A stretch of DNA of 64,000 nt from NCBI RefSeq assembly GCF_000150275.1, contig NW_002060943.1:5235950-5299949 (forward strand), in the 5' to 3' direction. This stretch comes from Trichoplax adhaerens. Lineage: Eukaryota > Placozoa > Uniplacotomia > Trichoplacea > Trichoplacidae. The notes under the pieces are model-generated. The model did not search any database, had not been told where the DNA came from, and saw only the letters and a program-made list of their open reading frames with translations. This document shows, piece after piece, positions 1 through 22,058 of the stretch; within the stretch, counting starts at the first letter, position 1; every line of letters begins with the position of its first letter. The position numbers and the translations under genes are program-made.

Positions 1-44
1 CGACTCTAATGAATTATTGTATCTCTTAGTATAGCAATTCTAAC

Positions 45-2503
45 CCTTAAAAATTCAGCTTTTTCACTGCTGGAGCAGGTTCCGATAACATGACATCCAG
101 CCGCTTTTGCTAATTGAACCTATAATATAATTGTAGATTGAATTTAGATCGCAGAAATCATGGAGCATCATTGTCATTTTACTCCCTAAACTGTAGAATG
201 TATCAGCTCTTTCAAATACTAGTATCACTAAAGGCGCCAAGACGGTAAGGTAATATCAATAAAATAATCAATTCAATCCAGTCTTTTAATTACTTGTTTG
301 TACATGTTGATGTGTACAGTACTTTCAAATTTGCTAACATATTCATGATTTTACAGCATTCAATTAGTAAAAAATTTAACGTTTTAGAAAGGAATATCCA
401 CCAATAGTTGATTCCTGCCGTAAACTGAGTCAAAATACGCGTCTTTACTATAGTGATTGCAATATCTATCATTAGGAAGTTATTTTAACTTTTCATACTT
501 ACTGCAAATTGCCCAGTACCACCAGCAGCAGCTGTAAATGCAAATCAAGAGGGAGATTAAAATTCTAATTAGCAATGCTGTAATTCAATTCAAGGCCGAG
601 GCATTTACTACTTGAATACTATGAAATTTTCATGATATATATTGCAGTACTACTGTATATACCAATAGTAACCTTACATTTATGTATCTTTAATGCAAAG
701 GGGAATACAAGAAATATTACTTAATCATATTTACTACATTTATTAAATGAGTTGAAAAGTCTAACACAAAGAATAAATAACGGCTAAAGTTATCATCATC
801 TTACCTGTAACTAAAACAGTCTCACCAGATTTTAGGTCCCCTAGCTGTGTAATAATAATTATACAATATGTAACTGGTTAATCAAAACATTTTATCTATC
901 CTCATTTAAAATAGTCTCTCATTGGTATGGTATCAAAGAAAAGTATAGCTCCTTCTTAACGTGCTAAAGATATAACTTAGTGTTTGATTTTCTAAATTTC
1001 CTGCATATGAGGGTACGAACGCAGGCTATTTTTCTATTGTATTTAGTTTAGGAGTTTGTATAAGATAATTTACCTGATCTAGAGAGATACTTGCTGTCAA
1101 ACCGCTAACCATAAATGGAATATATTCTGGATTACAACTAGGTATAGGAAACGCTTCCCTTGCAGGAACTACCATATACTCCGCGAACGAACCATTTTGC
1201 ATGTATGCGACATGATTGCCAACCTTGAAGTGCCTTTGACATTCGTTGCCAAGTGCCACAATTTCTCCAATAGCCTATTTTAATCAAGTAACGTTGATCG
1301 TTTAACTAATCATTCCTATGTTAGATGGTATATAGGTTTACTTCCAGCAGTAATGATGTATCGATTAATATATATAATACTATCATCTAGTACAGAATTG
1401 AATTTGAAAAAAATAGAAGTAATCTTTACTAGATATGCTCAATGTGCTATTAAACATTATAATACTATACAACAAAAAAACACAATAAAGACGATCCTAT
1501 CAATCATTGTACTTAGCTGTAGTAGAAGGAAGAAAAGACATATGAAAATATAGTATACGATTAGCAATTAAGAATGGAATATAAAGAAGACTAATGCAAT
1601 GGTATGACCTCGAAACCAACACCAAATGGCGGCTGTTCATCACCATTGAAATAGCGTCCTGCAGTAAAGTTGATATCCGATGCGTTAATACCCAGGTACC
1701 TGAAGAAGAGACAAATTCCAATCAGTATCATCATCGACAACTCTTTCAATATTAGCCATAGTAAGACACCATAATCTGCGAATTGATTGGGTGCTATTTA
1801 CAGAACTATGCTAAGATTGAGCCTGAAGTACGACTACATCAGTATTTGAAACCAATGGAGCAAGATCGGTTTGATGTTCACGTTTACTCACGACAAGAAT
1901 ATGAACAAGTAATGAAACCATGGAAAACCTAGTGTTGTGAGTATGTTATCATTGATAGTAAGCTATTAGCAACCAATGAAAGTGTAATAGGCAAGACATA
2001 CGCGTATTTTATGTACTCGTGTCGCCATCTTTTATATATATTATACGCTACTTTTGACTTTTCAATTTCCCTATTGACCTACAGTACAGGTCTAACATGA
2101 GCAGGTTTAGCAAGAGTCCTAAGCTAAGTGGAGATAATAGTAATGTACAAGCAGAGCCGATCCGTTTTCTATAGTAGTTTAATATCATCACTACTAAATC
2201 AGTTCTAAATCTCTATCTCAAGCAATTCACTATTGACTACTTCTGTTTTTAATCGAATCCTCTCTCTCTCCATCTATGCAGTAATGGCAATGCATGGTAA
2301 AAGTAGAGCTGCGCTAGACATGGACATCGATCATACTGACTTTTGCAGCTATAAATCAACTTCAATTACCTGTTTTTAATCAATAATTCTTTTGCACCAG
2401 GATTAACCATTGGAGTATCGACAATTCTAGTTGCCTGGCGGAAGTCAGGCGAGAATTTTTCGCATAAAATCCGACGAAATGTTCTTGGTAATGCAGCAGC
2501 CAT
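45..2503 (-). CDS. PTGR3: Prostaglandin reductase 3 / ZADH2-like oxidoreductase, 5' part of gene
   Basis: This is an NADPH-dependent medium-chain dehydrogenase/reductase of the quinone oxidoreductase type. In vertebrates PTGR3 (ZADH2) reduces 15-keto-prostaglandins. Six exons are readable on the minus strand: 2370-2503, 1609-1699, 1074-1274, 805-844, 503-531 and about 45-119. The reading frame is continuous across every junction. The ATG at 2503 gives MAAALPRTFRRIL, followed by the GroES-like part with NASDINFTAGRY, then VAYMQNGSFAEYMVVPA. The Rossmann NADP site is AAAGGTGQFAVQLAK, followed by CHVIGTCSSSEKAEF. These strings match ZADH2 closely. The rest of the cofactor domain and the C-terminus lie beyond position 1. 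The donor at about 44 (GTTAGA) is less certain than the others. Family assignment is strong; substrate is inferred. Confidence 0.9.
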
Positions 2504-3605
2504 CTTTTACCTTGAAGCTCGAGGACGCTATGAATTGGGGTCTTGAGCTTTTTCCAATAACAATTTAACACCGATTGCAGTAATCGGGTCAAATCCTATT
2601 ACTGTCGATGGCCATTTGGGTATCGTACCTAAAGTAAAATAAATACCATTTGGCCAGTCTAGCACGGCCATGAAGTCAACTTTCCATACTGAAAGCTGTC
2701 ATGACGGCCAATTATTAAGCACTATCGGACGACATAAGGTGATGGACGCAATCTCCATACGGTAGATAGTATACTGTCGAAAATAGCTGCTCTAAATCCA
2801 TAGATTACAGTCAAGTGATTGGAAGAAAAAGGTCAAAGGTTAAATGGGCTGGTAGCTGTCCGCGCCCCCAAATCATGAACCTCCAAGGTCCATGCCCATG
2901 TTGACCTAATGCTAATCAATCAATCTATTGCTATGGATTTCTAAATTGGCAATTTCCAGGTCTAGAATAAGTATGGATGACTACTGTATCTCATGGTCTA
3001 TGGACTAAGGCTAATTTCCCATATTGCACAGCTTCTACAATGGATGTACGATCTTGATCATCCACCTGTTGAGGTCGTCACCTAAGATCTTGATGAATGA
3101 TCAATTTCTAGCTAGATGTTGCTAGCTAGGTGCTTATAGTTATGATCATAGACTGCTAAAATTGTATTTTAGTAATCCATGATACTGTATGGACAATTGT
3201 ACATTCACATCTATATCGTCTACGATTGCTTGAGCATCCATAAATTGACGAGTTATGTTACGAAGGGCAATCGGCCCACTGATATAGGTAAATTGCGATC
3301 CCTACTTTTACCTCTTAGCTTATTGACAGTACTGTTAGTTTCCACTCGATATGTGTATCGCGTTGCTATGGTACAGCAGTAACCTACCGAATCACAGTAT
3401 TATCGCAAATCAATCATGATTACTTTTTTCCTTAACCCATATGCAATTATGCAGGCATGCTTGAATATGCAATACGTTAGCCGGTAATATATTGTATACC
3501 ACTGTACTCCTGTACAAGGTAGATTACTACGATAACATGCTGCATGTGCTAGCGAGCTACTTGTACTGGAGAAACATTGACACGTACACTACTATCTATA
3601 TTTAT
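2504..3605. other. Intergenic spacer upstream of PTGR3
   Basis: This stretch lies between the first PTGR3 exon and the minisatellite. It holds only short open frames with no recognisable protein similarity. I see no RNA gene or clear promoter element. The PTGR3 promoter presumably lies in its first few hundred bases. Confidence 0.5.
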
Positions 3606-4172
3606 ACCTAATAGTTAGAACTACTAGAGCTACATTATTACGCTTATACCTAATAGCTAGAACTACTAAAGCTACATTATTACGTTTATACGAAATTATA
3701 CCTAATAGCTAGAACTACTAGAGCTACATTATTGTTACGTCCCTATTCCTAATAGCTAGAACTACTAGAGCTACATTATTACGTCCCTATTCCTAATAGC
3801 TAGAACTATTAGAGCTACATTATTACGTTTTTACCTAATAGCTAGAACTGCTAGAGCTACATTATTACGTTTTTACCTAATAGCTAGAAGTACTAGAGCT
3901 ACATTATTACATTTTTACCTAATAGCTAGAAGTACTAGAGCTACATTATTACGTTTTTACCTAATAGCTAGAACTGCTAGAGCTACATTATTACGTTTAT
4001 ACCTAATAGCTAGAACTACTGGAGCTACATTATTACGTTTTTACCTAATAGCTAGAACTACTAGAGCTACATTATTGCGTTTATAACTAATGGCTAGAAC
4101 TACTAGAGCAACATTGTTACGTTTATAACTAATAGCTAGAACTACTAGAGCTACATTATTACGTCCCTATTC
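3606..4172. repeat. Minisatellite, about 13 copies of a 42-bp unit
   Basis: A unit beginning ACCTAATAGCTAGAACTACT and ending near ACATTATTACGTTT recurs head to tail with few substitutions. Two or three units carry a longer tail (GTCCCTATT or TACGAAATTAT in place of the usual short end), so unit length varies from 42 to about 52 bp. The core TAGCTAGAACTACTAGAGCT is an imperfect dyad, so each unit could form a weak hairpin. It lies about 680 bp beyond the CKAP5 stop codon. Confidence 0.95.
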
Positions 4173-4853
4173 GTAGTAAAGTAGCGAGCTAAATGCAATA
4201 TTCACCACTGCATAGATTACTATCCAAGGTTTACTACGTTACTCGAATTGATACTTACCCCAAGATTCGAGATGGTGCACTGCAAGTCCAAGCCGCTATT
4301 TTAAAATTTTGAAATGCTATATTCACCACCGCGTAGATTACTATCAACTATTCCTACATCTGCTGTGACACCGATAAAGCATGCTCCTGCATACGATTGG
4401 AATAGCCGAGACATCAATATAATACATAACAGTATTTGTCAGTTTAATGTCCATTTACAATAACGAAAATCATGTACATTCTCGTATTTATACATCTACG
4501 ATTCCCAAAACACACATATAGAACAACATAAAACACACGTATCTAACCTAAGCACAATATTAGAGACTCGAAATATGTGGTAAAAAATGTCGCTAAATAT
4601 GAATCCCAGCTTAATTCTGAAGCCGATAACTAATCTCATAAAATCTCGGCTGCTAATAGGAATCAACTTCCGTAGGGGCAAATAGTCAAACCAAAAATTA
4701 CAAAAGGCTTCCAGATACTGTACATTTATATCCTTAACATGAAGTCAAATCCATTACATTAACACACCTGATATAACAGTACAGTAAAAAATATCGCTAT
4801 CTACAACAAGGTCACAGAAAGCCATTATTACAGTCTTAAAGCTACATAGAATG
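4173..4853. other. CKAP5 3' flank with a degenerate repeat pair
   Basis: This is the 3' untranslated and downstream region of CKAP5. A sequence resembling AATGCAATATTCACCACTGC occurs near 4193 and again, diverged, near 4311, each followed by TAGATTACTATC. No gene is evident. No convincing AATAAA on the minus strand was picked out. Confidence 0.45.
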
Positions 4854-16111
<11,258 letters not shown>

Positions 16112-17930
16112 AATATCGTGCTGTGGTATAGTAATATAACAGGATTTTTATTAGTTTGATTTACATTTTACGGATTCTTACACTCTAGAAATTTGTGCGG
16201 TAATAGTAATCATTGAAGTTTATCTTACTACTACCACATTAACATCGCAATATTCAATCATTTCATGGAGAAATTTGGCTATTAAAACTCGTTGTATAAC
16301 ATCCAAATACCAAATATTTACATTAATCTTTATCGTAGTTTCGACAACTGATGTTTCAACTATGAGTTTTGGGCTTTCGGTATCATTATTTTTAAGCAAC
16401 ATCATTGTCTACGGCCATTACACGATTGTAAGTCACATAAATACGCACCTAGGCAGTGTATGGGCAATGCAAGAGGTGTTCAGTGCACCGAATGTTATTC
16501 TAATTTGTCATTGACAGATTACAAATGACGTTGATGCACTAATAAGTATGGCAATGAGAAAAAGATAGCTACACATGGTGTCTATAGACACTGTCGAAAT
16601 AGTACATATTCTAGAATTGGCAATTTTCATTGGAGTAGGCCAGTAGTTACAAGATTGATTTACTTTATCCTCTTTGTAAACATTGTACTGCTTAATGGAT
16701 TAGTAGTTGGTAATGATGCTACTAAGTGATTCTTTACTGTTTGTAATCATTTTTTTCAATCCGAATAATAGCTAAAATCAAGGTGATAATAATCTATCGC
16801 ACTTTTTATCCTGTTATTGCATACTGTATATTGTACTTTTCCATTTCCCTATCATTAATTGAACAAGTCATTACCGTATTAGATGGCCTGATGGCTACAT
16901 GTATTCGGTATCTCCCGATGCGAATGTAAGAGGTAATGTAATACATCATTATGCATGAGTAGATGAGTGAACGTTAGGAGTTGTGGTAGAGATGTCCAAT
17001 CACTATAATGTAACGTAAAATTGGACCTATATTTCCCACTCAATGAATTGATTCGTTTATTCTTTTAATCGAGCTGACCACACTGTGTTGTAAATTAGGA
17101 TAAAAATTTTGAATAAAGCATGTAGGGCTAGAATCATATAAAGTATCTCATTGCATGGAACAGCCATTATTTATGGATAGAGCACAGTTTAGTCGTTCGC
17201 CTAGCGTATTAGTATCAAGATGGCTTAAGCATGGGTACGGTATTTTCCTGTAACTTGTAGTAAAGTAATATTATCATCCAAAACAGTAACATTATTTCGT
17301 ATAATTACGTATTTGTGATTGATTAGTTCATCAAACTGAGATGTCGCAATGATTAAACTTTCAATGTCTAACGCTTTGATTGAAGTAGTCAACATAGAAT
17401 CGTTATTAATTTATATTGAAGTAGAATATTGTCGATGTTACAGAAGACCTAAAATTGAAATTGTATTTTTACGTATCGTCAATTGTGCAATTATACAAAT
17501 AAAGTGCTCAGAGTCGATCGAATCAGGCGTTATCATGTAATACAGATCAATAATACTGCAGTACAATTAATGTCAAACAAGAAGGGATGGTATAAATAAA
17601 CTTTGCAGCTTTACCTTAACACGTTGCTAATACTCGTACACGAAGAGTATCATGATTTACTATCCTGAAATTGATGGATTTTTGATCCTATTGTCATATA
17701 TATCAATCTACGCATATACTGAAGTTAGGCATATTTTTTGGAGATAGAAATAGCGTATGTCGACGATTTATAGCTTTTTGTACACTGTACAGTCATAGGC
17801 AATTTAGCAATCCATGCTACAGTACTGTATATCGTAAATTTTGCGCTTGTTAACGGTTGGAGTTGGCTTGATTTTTGTACAGGATAGGTGACATTTTAGT
17901 TTGAAATTGTAAAGTTTCGCTTAAGATCGT
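16112..17930. other. CKAP5 upstream region, no gene seen
   Basis: This AT-rich non-coding DNA lies upstream of the CKAP5 start. Short open frames (for example 16275-16514 and 17349-17540) lack similarity and splice context. The CKAP5 promoter is presumably close to 16112. TACAGTA/TACTGTA words begin to cluster near 17770-17830. Confidence 0.5.
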
Positions 17931-19040
17931 ATGTACTGTAGGAGTGTCCAGGCTCATTTTTGAGATGGGGACAATTTAGGGTAGAGACCCTGTATGTTAA
18001 TAATTTATAGCCAATAATACCGATATACTCGAATTGTGAAATTTACTTTTACAATTAAATAGAATTTTAAACAGGATGGGAGATATGACAATTGGAAATC
18101 ACGTGAATATCGTGTAAGGTCATTTTTTTAGAAATGGGTAGGCTACTTTTTGAGATAGAAAGAGAATCTATGACCAATTTTGCGCTAGTTCAATGACCGC
18201 AGTCAATGGATTTTTGTCCAGGGTAGAAACATTACTATTAGAAATTGCAATAGTATCCTATCTTGTAAAATCATTTGTAGGAGTGTGTAAGCTAACTTTT
18301 GAGAATTAGCCTAAGGCAGACACCTAGTATGTTTGTAGAAGGCTTGTAATCTCAAGTCTATCGTGCATTTTGTGCTCGTTGACAATTGCAGTCAGTGGAT
18401 TTTTGGGTACAGGATAAGCGACATTCTAACTAGAAGGTACAAGAATACGATGAATGTCATTTGTAGCAGTCTCTAGACTAACTTTTGAGAACTGGCCTAA
18501 GGCAGACACCTAGTACAATATGTGGAAGGCTTGTAATCTCAAGTCTATCGTGCATTTTGTGCTCGTTGACAATTGCAGTCAGTGGATTTTGGGGTACAGG
18601 ATAAGCGACATTCTAACTAGAAGGTACAAGAATACGATGAATGTCATTTGTAGCAGTCTCTAGACTAACTTTTGAGAACTAGCCTAAGGCAGACACCTAG
18701 TATGTTTGTAGAAGGCTTGTAATCTCAAGTCTATCGTGAATTTTGTGCTCGTTGACAATTGCAGTCAGTGGATTTTGGGGTACAGGATAAGCGACATTCT
18801 AACTAGAAGCTACAAGAATACGATGAATGTCATTTGTAGCAGTCTCTAGACTAACTTTTGAGAACTGGCCTAAGGCAGACACCTAGTACAGTATGTGAAA
18901 GGCTTGTAATCTAAAATCTATCGGGAATTTTGTGCTCGTTGGCTTTTGCAGTCCGTCGATTTTTTCATACAGGATAAGCGCCATTGCAACTAGGAAGCTA
19001 CAAGAATACGCTAAATATCATTTGTAGGAGTGTCCAGGCT
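17931..19040. repeat. Tandem array of a roughly 186-bp unit, well conserved in the middle
   Basis: The marker string CTAAGGCAGACACCTAGTA recurs at about 18311, 18497, 18684 and 18870, giving periods of 186-187 bp. The units between are nearly identical and include TGTGCTCGTTGACAATTGCA and CTACAAGAATACGATGAATG or close variants. Flanking units at about 17940, 18130 and after 18890 are recognisable but heavily diverged. Central copies are therefore younger or homogenised, while edge copies decay, as is typical of unequal crossover. No coding capacity is evident. Confidence 0.93.
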
Positions 19041-19380
19041 ACATATGGTTATGCCTGCAGTTTATGCATGGAACGCCAGTCCAATTGCATATTGCAAAAG
19101 AGGAGAAATAGCCCATTTTACGCTTTCACATTATACACATCGTGTATTACGTATGGCTATGAGTGGAGAGTTTTGGGATCGGGTTTTTATCGATTCTAGT
19201 CTCCAGTCTCGACTGGATTCTTCCTATCGACAGTGGAAAAAATGTTTCATGTCGGACAGCTCGTCTATTGGAACGTATTACTCCTTCCATTCTGACTGTC
19301 CGCCTACCGACTACAGTATTACGTAACGGATTGCAATTCATGCCTGTTGTTGGCTAAAATGGTTGTATAGCATTAATGCA
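19041..19380. other. Higher-GC island with few stop codons, identity unknown
   Basis: This block of about 320 bp is richer in G and C than its surroundings. It is open in more than one frame: plus 19030-19326 and 19163-19357, minus 19147-19341. None of the peptides is recognised, and no splice sites or start context favour one frame. It could be a fragment of an old transposon or a decayed exon. I do not call it a gene. Confidence 0.35.
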
Positions 19381-19480
19381 TAGTTTGATTGATTGTATAT
19401 GGTTGAAAATGATGTCAGACTGTCAGAATGAAGAGATTCTTTTTTACTCCTGCATTACTGCCATAGCAAAGGCAAAAGTT

Positions 19481-19835
19481 GAAGAAATGGCAAATTTTGG
19501 GTGCATTTCCTAATGGCGGCCATATATACATCAAGTCTAACGGAATTGACATGACACCTGAGTAGGATGGCATCCATGTCATCACACCCTGACTGTATCG
19601 CTTAACTGAAGATGATGGATCAATCGATCGATGAATATGACAACGTGGATGGGCATGAAGAAATGGCAAATTTTGGGTGCATTTGCTAATGGAGGTCGGC
19701 CATATCTATATACATCAAGTCTAACGGAATTGACATGATACCTGAGTAGGATGGCATCCATGTCATCACACCCTGACTGTATCGCTTAACTGAAGATGAT
19801 GGATCAATCGATCGATGAATACGACAACGTGGATG
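19481..19835. repeat. Tandem duplication, two copies of about 176 bp
   Basis: GAAGAAATGGCAAATTTTGG starts one copy at 19481 and a second at 19657. Both copies continue through CAAGTCTAACGGAATTGACA and a GATCAATCGATCGATGAATA tail. The copies differ by a few substitutions and a small insertion (GGTCGGCC versus GGCGGCC). Copy-to-copy identity is very high, so the event is recent relative to the neighbouring array. Confidence 0.93.
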
Positions 19836-20456
19836 ATATCGATACTAGAGAATATTCTGGATGATGATTGTCGCCATCCATCCTTGCATCATGCTCGTTA
19901 TTGCTATTAAGTAGGTTAAATTAGCAGCATGATATATCAATGTCTGCATGCTGCAATGCATTCATCAGTCGTCAACTGCATCAGATTCAACAGTTGTAAA
20001 CTATCATGTCCCTACAGATATTCAACAAGTCAAACTAGCTACAAACCAACCTGTATAAAGGATCAATTCGATGAAATGATTTAGAAATGGAGGTTGTTAT
20101 CCAATGCAAAGTGCGGCGATGATATCGGGTTAAGATTCAACCGACGATGGCTTACGATGATGATCATAATCCAGGATGAAATTAGTCCAATTTATTTCCG
20201 ATATCTACTAACTCGTCTCTTGTTTTAACGTATGCCACGTCAAGATTGATTTCAAGCCAATGGCTTACGTTGAATTGACTGGTGTTGCATGTACTGTACA
20301 GAACAGCTTACTGCCATACTGGCAATTCAAAAGGCACAACGTTGTTTTGATACGGTAGTCGGTTTGAATACCAGTGAAAAATCAGTTACAAACTGATGTC
20401 ATAGTCACCAGTAGGTAGTGTACTGGAACATCGTAAGAGGTATCGTCAAGTACTCC
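19836..20456. other. Spacer between repeat families
   Basis: This is non-coding DNA rich in ATCGAT-like words. No gene, RNA or further repeat was recognised. Confidence 0.4.
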
Positions 20457-21008
20457 CCATGCAGTCCAGTCCCACCCATACTGTACGCTATAGACGTGAT
20501 GTTGTCGATCCATTTGTACAGGACATTTCCTTCCTTCCAGCTGTCTGTCATGGATGCAAGAAAAACAAAATTTGAATTTTGGGGGAAAATCCAGAGGATA
20601 CAGTACCTTGCACTGTAGGATCTACAGTGCAAGGTACTGTACTGTCGAGATCTTCATGGATGAATAACGGTCCAGTTCGATTCGGTGCGGTACGGTACGG
20701 TAGGTAGAAGTTGCACCTCTACTGTGATGACTCTCACCCATGCAGTCCAGTCCCACCCATACTGTACGCTATAGACGTGATGTTGTCGATCCATTTGTAC
20801 AGGACATTTCCTTCCTTCCAGCTGTCTGTCATGAATGCAAGAAAAACAAAATTTGAATTTTTTTGAAAATCCAGAGGATACAGTACTTTGCATTGTAGGT
20901 TTTACAGTGCTACATACTGTGGAGATCTTCATGGATGGGTGACGGCCCAGTTCGGTCCGGTACGGTGCGGTAGACAGAAGTTTGACCTCTACTGTGATGA
21001 CTCTCACC
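20457..21008. repeat. Tandem duplication, two copies of about 281 bp
   Basis: CATGCAGTCCAGTCCCACCC marks the start of the first copy near 20458 and of the second near 20739. Both continue through GTTGTCGATCCATTTGTACA and TCTACTGTGATGACTCTCAC at the copy end (near 20717 and 20988). The second copy differs by scattered substitutions. The overlapping open frames on both strands are translations of this repeat and not genes. Confidence 0.93.
20599..20641. repeat. Perfect hairpin with 20-bp arms inside the 281-bp repeat
   Basis: The arm ACAGTACCTTGCACTGTAG (20600-20618) is followed by a 3-nt loop GAT and the exact reverse complement at 20622-20640. One more T-A pair extends it outward. The equivalent site in the second copy (near 20880-20925) has several mismatches and no longer pairs fully. 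Confidence 0.95.
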
Positions 21009-22058
21009 CGTACCGTACAGTGAGAGTTGAGAAAAAAATATACAGACCAAGTAGAGCGCTAACTCACCTACGCCAGTATGAAACCTTAACTCTACTCTAC
21101 TGTACAGTACTGTATGGTCTCACCTCAGTCACTGTACAGTACGGTACCATAGACTACAATACTGTACTATATACTGTAAATCGTTCCCGGCGTTTTCATT
21201 CCATTTATCCTTTCAAAATGGTGCCGGTCGATATGATCCGCCACTTGCAGAAGAAGAAAGATCTTACTCCTGCACTATGGCACTACAGCACAGTACACTG
21301 AGTTAGAAGCTGTCATTGATAGTTGGTATAGTCAAAAGTGAAGTTTTGACTAGCGATTTGTATACCAGTACTGTGCGAGAGTGTGCGGACGTAGTTCAAG
21401 CTGAAAGTGACCTTGGCCGTGCCCATCGCGTCCATCGAGTACAGACAGCAGTCCATCCGTTGGCTCTGCCAAAGCGAGTGCCCCAGGGTGTACACAAGAC
21501 TGTTCGTTCAGTCAGCGGCCACTGCATTCTGTCTGTACGGTCACGGTATACTTGAAATGACCAGTAAAATGGTCGGCCTGCAGTCATTTCAGGTCCCCAG
21601 TTCTATCTATAGTATTATGATGTTGTACAGAGTGCAGGTAAAAAAAAAAAAAACTTCTACCATAGACTACCGGTAAGATTTTAGTAGTCTTACCGATAAA
21701 GAGTTTAGTAGTCCATTGCCTTTCCGCTCCGCTACAGTACGCACACTACAGTCTCTTTTTCTGAGTACTGTAGTCAAGGGTGTGTAAATGCTTTACCTGT
21801 ACAGTACAGCCTGGAAGTAGAAGGTATAGTACTGTAGTGGAGTTGCGCCAGGGACTTATTGTCTCTCTCCCAGTACACTACGCATGTGCCAACGCAAGCT
21901 GGGGTAAAAATCGCTTCCAAATCATTTCTCGATCCATTTTCTGTTTTTGTTATTCAAGAGTTTTTTGTCAATGACATCAATGTCTATTTAATATTACAAC
22001 TGGAGAAAAATCCATCATGTTACTATCTTTTCACTAACGTCCTATCGTCAACATCGCT
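21009..22058. other. ATG13 upstream region, rich in TACAGTAC words
   Basis: This is the non-coding region before the ATG13 start codon. TACAGTA/TACTGTA words are dense at 21095-21180 and recur at 21730-21840. An A-run sits at about 21643-21653. A GC-richer patch at 21380-21590 is open in several frames on both strands but is not recognised as any protein. The ATG13 promoter and 5' UTR should lie near its 3' end. Confidence 0.5.

Noticed and set aside
20654-21007. Minus-strand open frame of 117 codons in the 281-bp repeat
   Set aside because: Its peptide contains the same stretch as the frame at 20405-20632 because both translate the duplicated repeat. It has no protein similarity or splice context.
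20888-21301. Plus-strand open frame of 137 codons
   Set aside because: It covers repeat DNA and TACAGTAC clusters. The peptide is unrelated to anything recognised and the composition is that of the repeat.
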